From assembly GCF_000721265.1 (NCBI RefSeq), contig NZ_JOFZ01000017.1:1-64000 (forward strand): 64,000 bases of DNA, written 5' to 3'. The translations under genes were made by a program, and so were the position numbers. Shown piece by piece: positions 62,567 through 64,000 of the stretch. The notes beneath the pieces are model-generated. The model was not told the DNA's origin. It was given only the letters and a program-made list of their open reading frames with translations, and made no database searches. The first letter of the stretch is position 1. Every line of letters begins with the position of its first letter. Source of the stretch: Streptomyces sp. NRRL F-5126 (lineage in GTDB: Bacteria; Actinomycetota; Actinomycetes; Streptomycetales; Streptomycetaceae).

Positions 62567-64000
62567 ATGCGAGGAGCCACGCACGCCAAGTGGGCGGCCG
62601 GCGCGGTCGCCGTAGCCCTCACGGCGACGGCCTGCGGCGGGGGCGGCGGCGGAAGCAGCAGCGGGAGCGGTGGTGCGAACGGAATCGTGAGTGCCTCGTG
62701 GGGCGACCCGCAGAACCCCCTGGAGCCGGCGAACACCAACGAGGTCCAGGGCGGCAAGGTCCTCGACATGATCTTCCGCGGCCTCAAGCGGTACAACCCC
62801 AAGACGGCCAAGGCGGAGAACTGGCTCGCCCAGTCGATCACGACGAAGGACTCGCAGAACTTCAAGGTCACCGTGAAGAAGGGGTGGACCTTCTCCAACG
62901 GCGAGAAGATCACCGCCAAGTCGTTCGTCGACGCCTGGAACTACGGCGCGTACCTGAAGAACAACCAGGTGAACGCGTCGTTCTTCCAGTACATCGACGG
63001 GTACAAGGCGGTGCACCCGGCCACGGGCACGCCCACCGCGAAGACCATGTCAGGGCTGAAGGTCACCGGCCCGCAGACCTTCACCGTCCGGCTGTCGCAG
63101 AAGTTCTCCATGTGGCCCGACACCCTCGGCTACGCGGCCTTCTCCCCGCTGCCCAGCGTCTTCTTCACCGACCACGCCAAGTGGCTGTCCAAGCCCATCG
63201 GCGACGGCCCGTACACCATCAGCAGCTACACCAAGGGCTCGCAGATGAAGCTGCGGAAGTGGAAGAACTACCCGGGCCCCGACAAGGCGAAGAACGGCGG
63301 CGTCGACCTGAAGGTCTACACCGACAACAACACGGCGTACACGGACCTGACGGCGGGCAACCTCGACCTGGTCGACGACATCCCCGCCTCGCAGCTCAAG
63401 AACGTCAAGTCGGACCTGGGCGGCCGGTACCTCAACACCCCGGCCGGCATCATCCAGACCATCGCGTTCCCCTTCTACGACAAGAGCTGGAACAACAAGA
63501 ACGGGGCGAAGCTGCGCACCGGCATCTCGATGGCCATCAACCGCGCGCAGATCACCAAGACGATCTTCAACAACACGCGTACTCCCGCCACCGACTGGAC
63601 CTCGCCCGTGCTCGGCACCGCGGGCGGCTACCAGCACGGGCTGTGCGGCAAGGCGTGCGTGTACAACCCGGCCGAGGCGCGCAAGCTGGTCAAGGAGGCC
63701 GGCGGCATCCCTGGCGGCCGGATGACGATCACGTACAACGCCGACACCGGTTCCCACAAGGAGTGGGTCGACGCCACCTGCAACAGCATCAACAACGTGC
63801 TGCACAACAACAAGGCGTGCGTCGGCGCCCCTGTGGGCACCTTCGCCGACTTCCGCAGCCGCATCACGCAGCACAAGATGACCGGCCCCTTCCGGGCCGG
63901 CTGGCAGATGGACTACCCGCTCATCCAGGACTTCCTGCAGCCGCTGTACTACACCGACGCCTCCTCGAACGACGGCAAGTTCTCCAGCCCGAAGTTCGAC
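62567..64000 (+). CDS. Oligopeptide ABC transporter substrate-binding lipoprotein (partial, runs off the window)
   Basis: 478 codons are present before the window ends; the C-terminus is missing. Start ATG 62567 has GAGGAGG upstream. A lipoprotein signal peptide ends LTATAC, with Cys at about 23, followed by a Gly/Ser linker. The solute-binding family 5 (OppA/DppA) fold is evident: NPLEPANTNEVQGGKVLDMIFRGL, split here as EPANTNEVQGGKVLDMIF, then FTFSNGEKITAKSFVDAWNY-like KSFVDAWNYGAYL and IGDGPYTISSYTKG. It should bind extracellular peptides for a permease encoded beyond the window. In streptomycetes such systems (Bld-type peptide uptake included) affect development, but this copy cannot be assigned. 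Confidence 0.92.
   Translation, partial: MRGATHAKWAAGAVAVALTATACGGGGGGSSSGSGGANGIVSASWGDPQNPLEPANTNEVQGGKVLDMIFRGLKRYNPKTAKAENWLAQSITTKDSQNFKVTVKKGWTFSNGEKITAKSFVDAWNYGAYLKNNQVNASFFQYIDGYKAVHPATGTPTAKTMSGLKVTGPQTFTVRLSQKFSMWPDTLGYAAFSPLPSVFFTDHAKWLSKPIGDGPYTISSYTKGSQMKLRKWKNYPGPDKAKNGGVDLKVYTDNNTAYTDLTAGNLDLVDDIPASQLKNVKSDLGGRYLNTPAGIIQTIAFPFYDKSWNNKNGAKLRTGISMAINRAQITKTIFNNTRTPATDWTSPVLGTAGGYQHGLCGKACVYNPAEARKLVKEAGGIPGGRMTITYNADTGSHKEWVDATCNSINNVLHNNKACVGAPVGTFADFRSRITQHKMTGPFRAGWQMDYPLIQDFLQPLYYTDASSNDGKFSSPKFD

Noticed and set aside
1..64000. tRNA, rRNA, tmRNA, insertion sequence, integrase or origin features
   Set aside because: Reading both strands by eye found no cloverleaf with a CCA-adjacent acceptor, no rRNA core, no transposase or integrase motif and no DnaA-box cluster. 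A covariance-model scan was not possible.
62567..64000. Assignment of the peptide-binding lipoprotein as BldKB
   Set aside because: The family fits, but the permease genes are outside the window and several paralogous systems exist in streptomycetes.

Overview
This window looks like chromosomal DNA from a Streptomyces species or a close streptomycete relative. Most of it is very GC-rich with almost exclusively G/C third codon positions. GTG starts and overlapping start/stop codons are common. The gene set is also typical: TatB with a SigE-type sigma factor and anti-sigma factor, MoeZ, DUF3107 and DUF3117 proteins, a DivIVA-like membrane protein and 7Fe ferredoxin. Gene order resembles, from memory, two conserved actinobacterial neighbourhoods. 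The left part (AdnA helicase, alkyltransferase-like protein, MoeZ, TetR, DUF3107, ferritin-like protein, DEAD helicase) parallels M. tuberculosis Rv3202c-Rv3211. The right part (CorA, MgtE-N/CBS protein, Mrp, TatB, anti-sigma, SigE, O-methyltransferase, DUF3117, Tag, DivIVA-like, LOG, DapE, DapC, ferredoxin) parallels Rv1239c-Rv1177.

Region by region. (i) 1-11.3 kb is a visibly less GC-rich accessory island: a candidate immunity gene, a giant secreted RHS polymorphic toxin with a Hint autoprotease and a short C-terminal toxin tip, and a divergent secreted DNRLRE/FG-GAP protein. (ii) 11.3-23.1 kb holds an AdnA/UvrD-type helicase-nuclease, an alkyltransferase-like DNA-repair protein, a large flippase-like membrane protein with a kinase-like segment, a lipoprotein tripeptidyl-aminopeptidase-like hydrolase and MoeZ. 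(iii) 23.1-27.8 kb is a four-gene, mostly overlapping operon: a PelF/DUF3492-type glycosyltransferase, a membrane protein, a sugar-nucleotide epimerase and a spherulin-4 (GH135-like) hydrolase. It is a good candidate for an amino-sugar exopolysaccharide system. (iv) 28-39.7 kb holds housekeeping and small conserved genes, including TetR, DUF3107, a ferritin-like protein, a DEAD-box helicase that appears to start at CTG, and an NYN-domain gene interrupted by an amber codon. (v) 40-45.2 kb is a magnesium-related group (CorA, an MgtE-N/CBS protein without a channel domain, DUF1003). (vi) 45.3-53.2 kb carries Mrp, TatB, the SigE/anti-sigma pair with a probable autoregulatory promoter, an O-methyltransferase that seems to start at ATT, DUF3117, an enoyl-CoA hydratase, Tag and a DivIVA-like protein. 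(vii) 53.9-64 kb carries LOG, DapE, a lysozyme-like secreted protein, DapC, ferredoxin, GNAT, a SirB1-type protein, a LuxR regulator and the start of an oligopeptide-binding lipoprotein that runs off the window.

Three gene-free stretches (19.2-20.3, 41.8-42.3 and 53.2-53.9 kb) are filled with degenerate GC-rich tandem or direct repeats. Two of them share a period near 89 bp although their sequences differ. No rRNA, tRNA, CRISPR array, transposase or integrase was seen.
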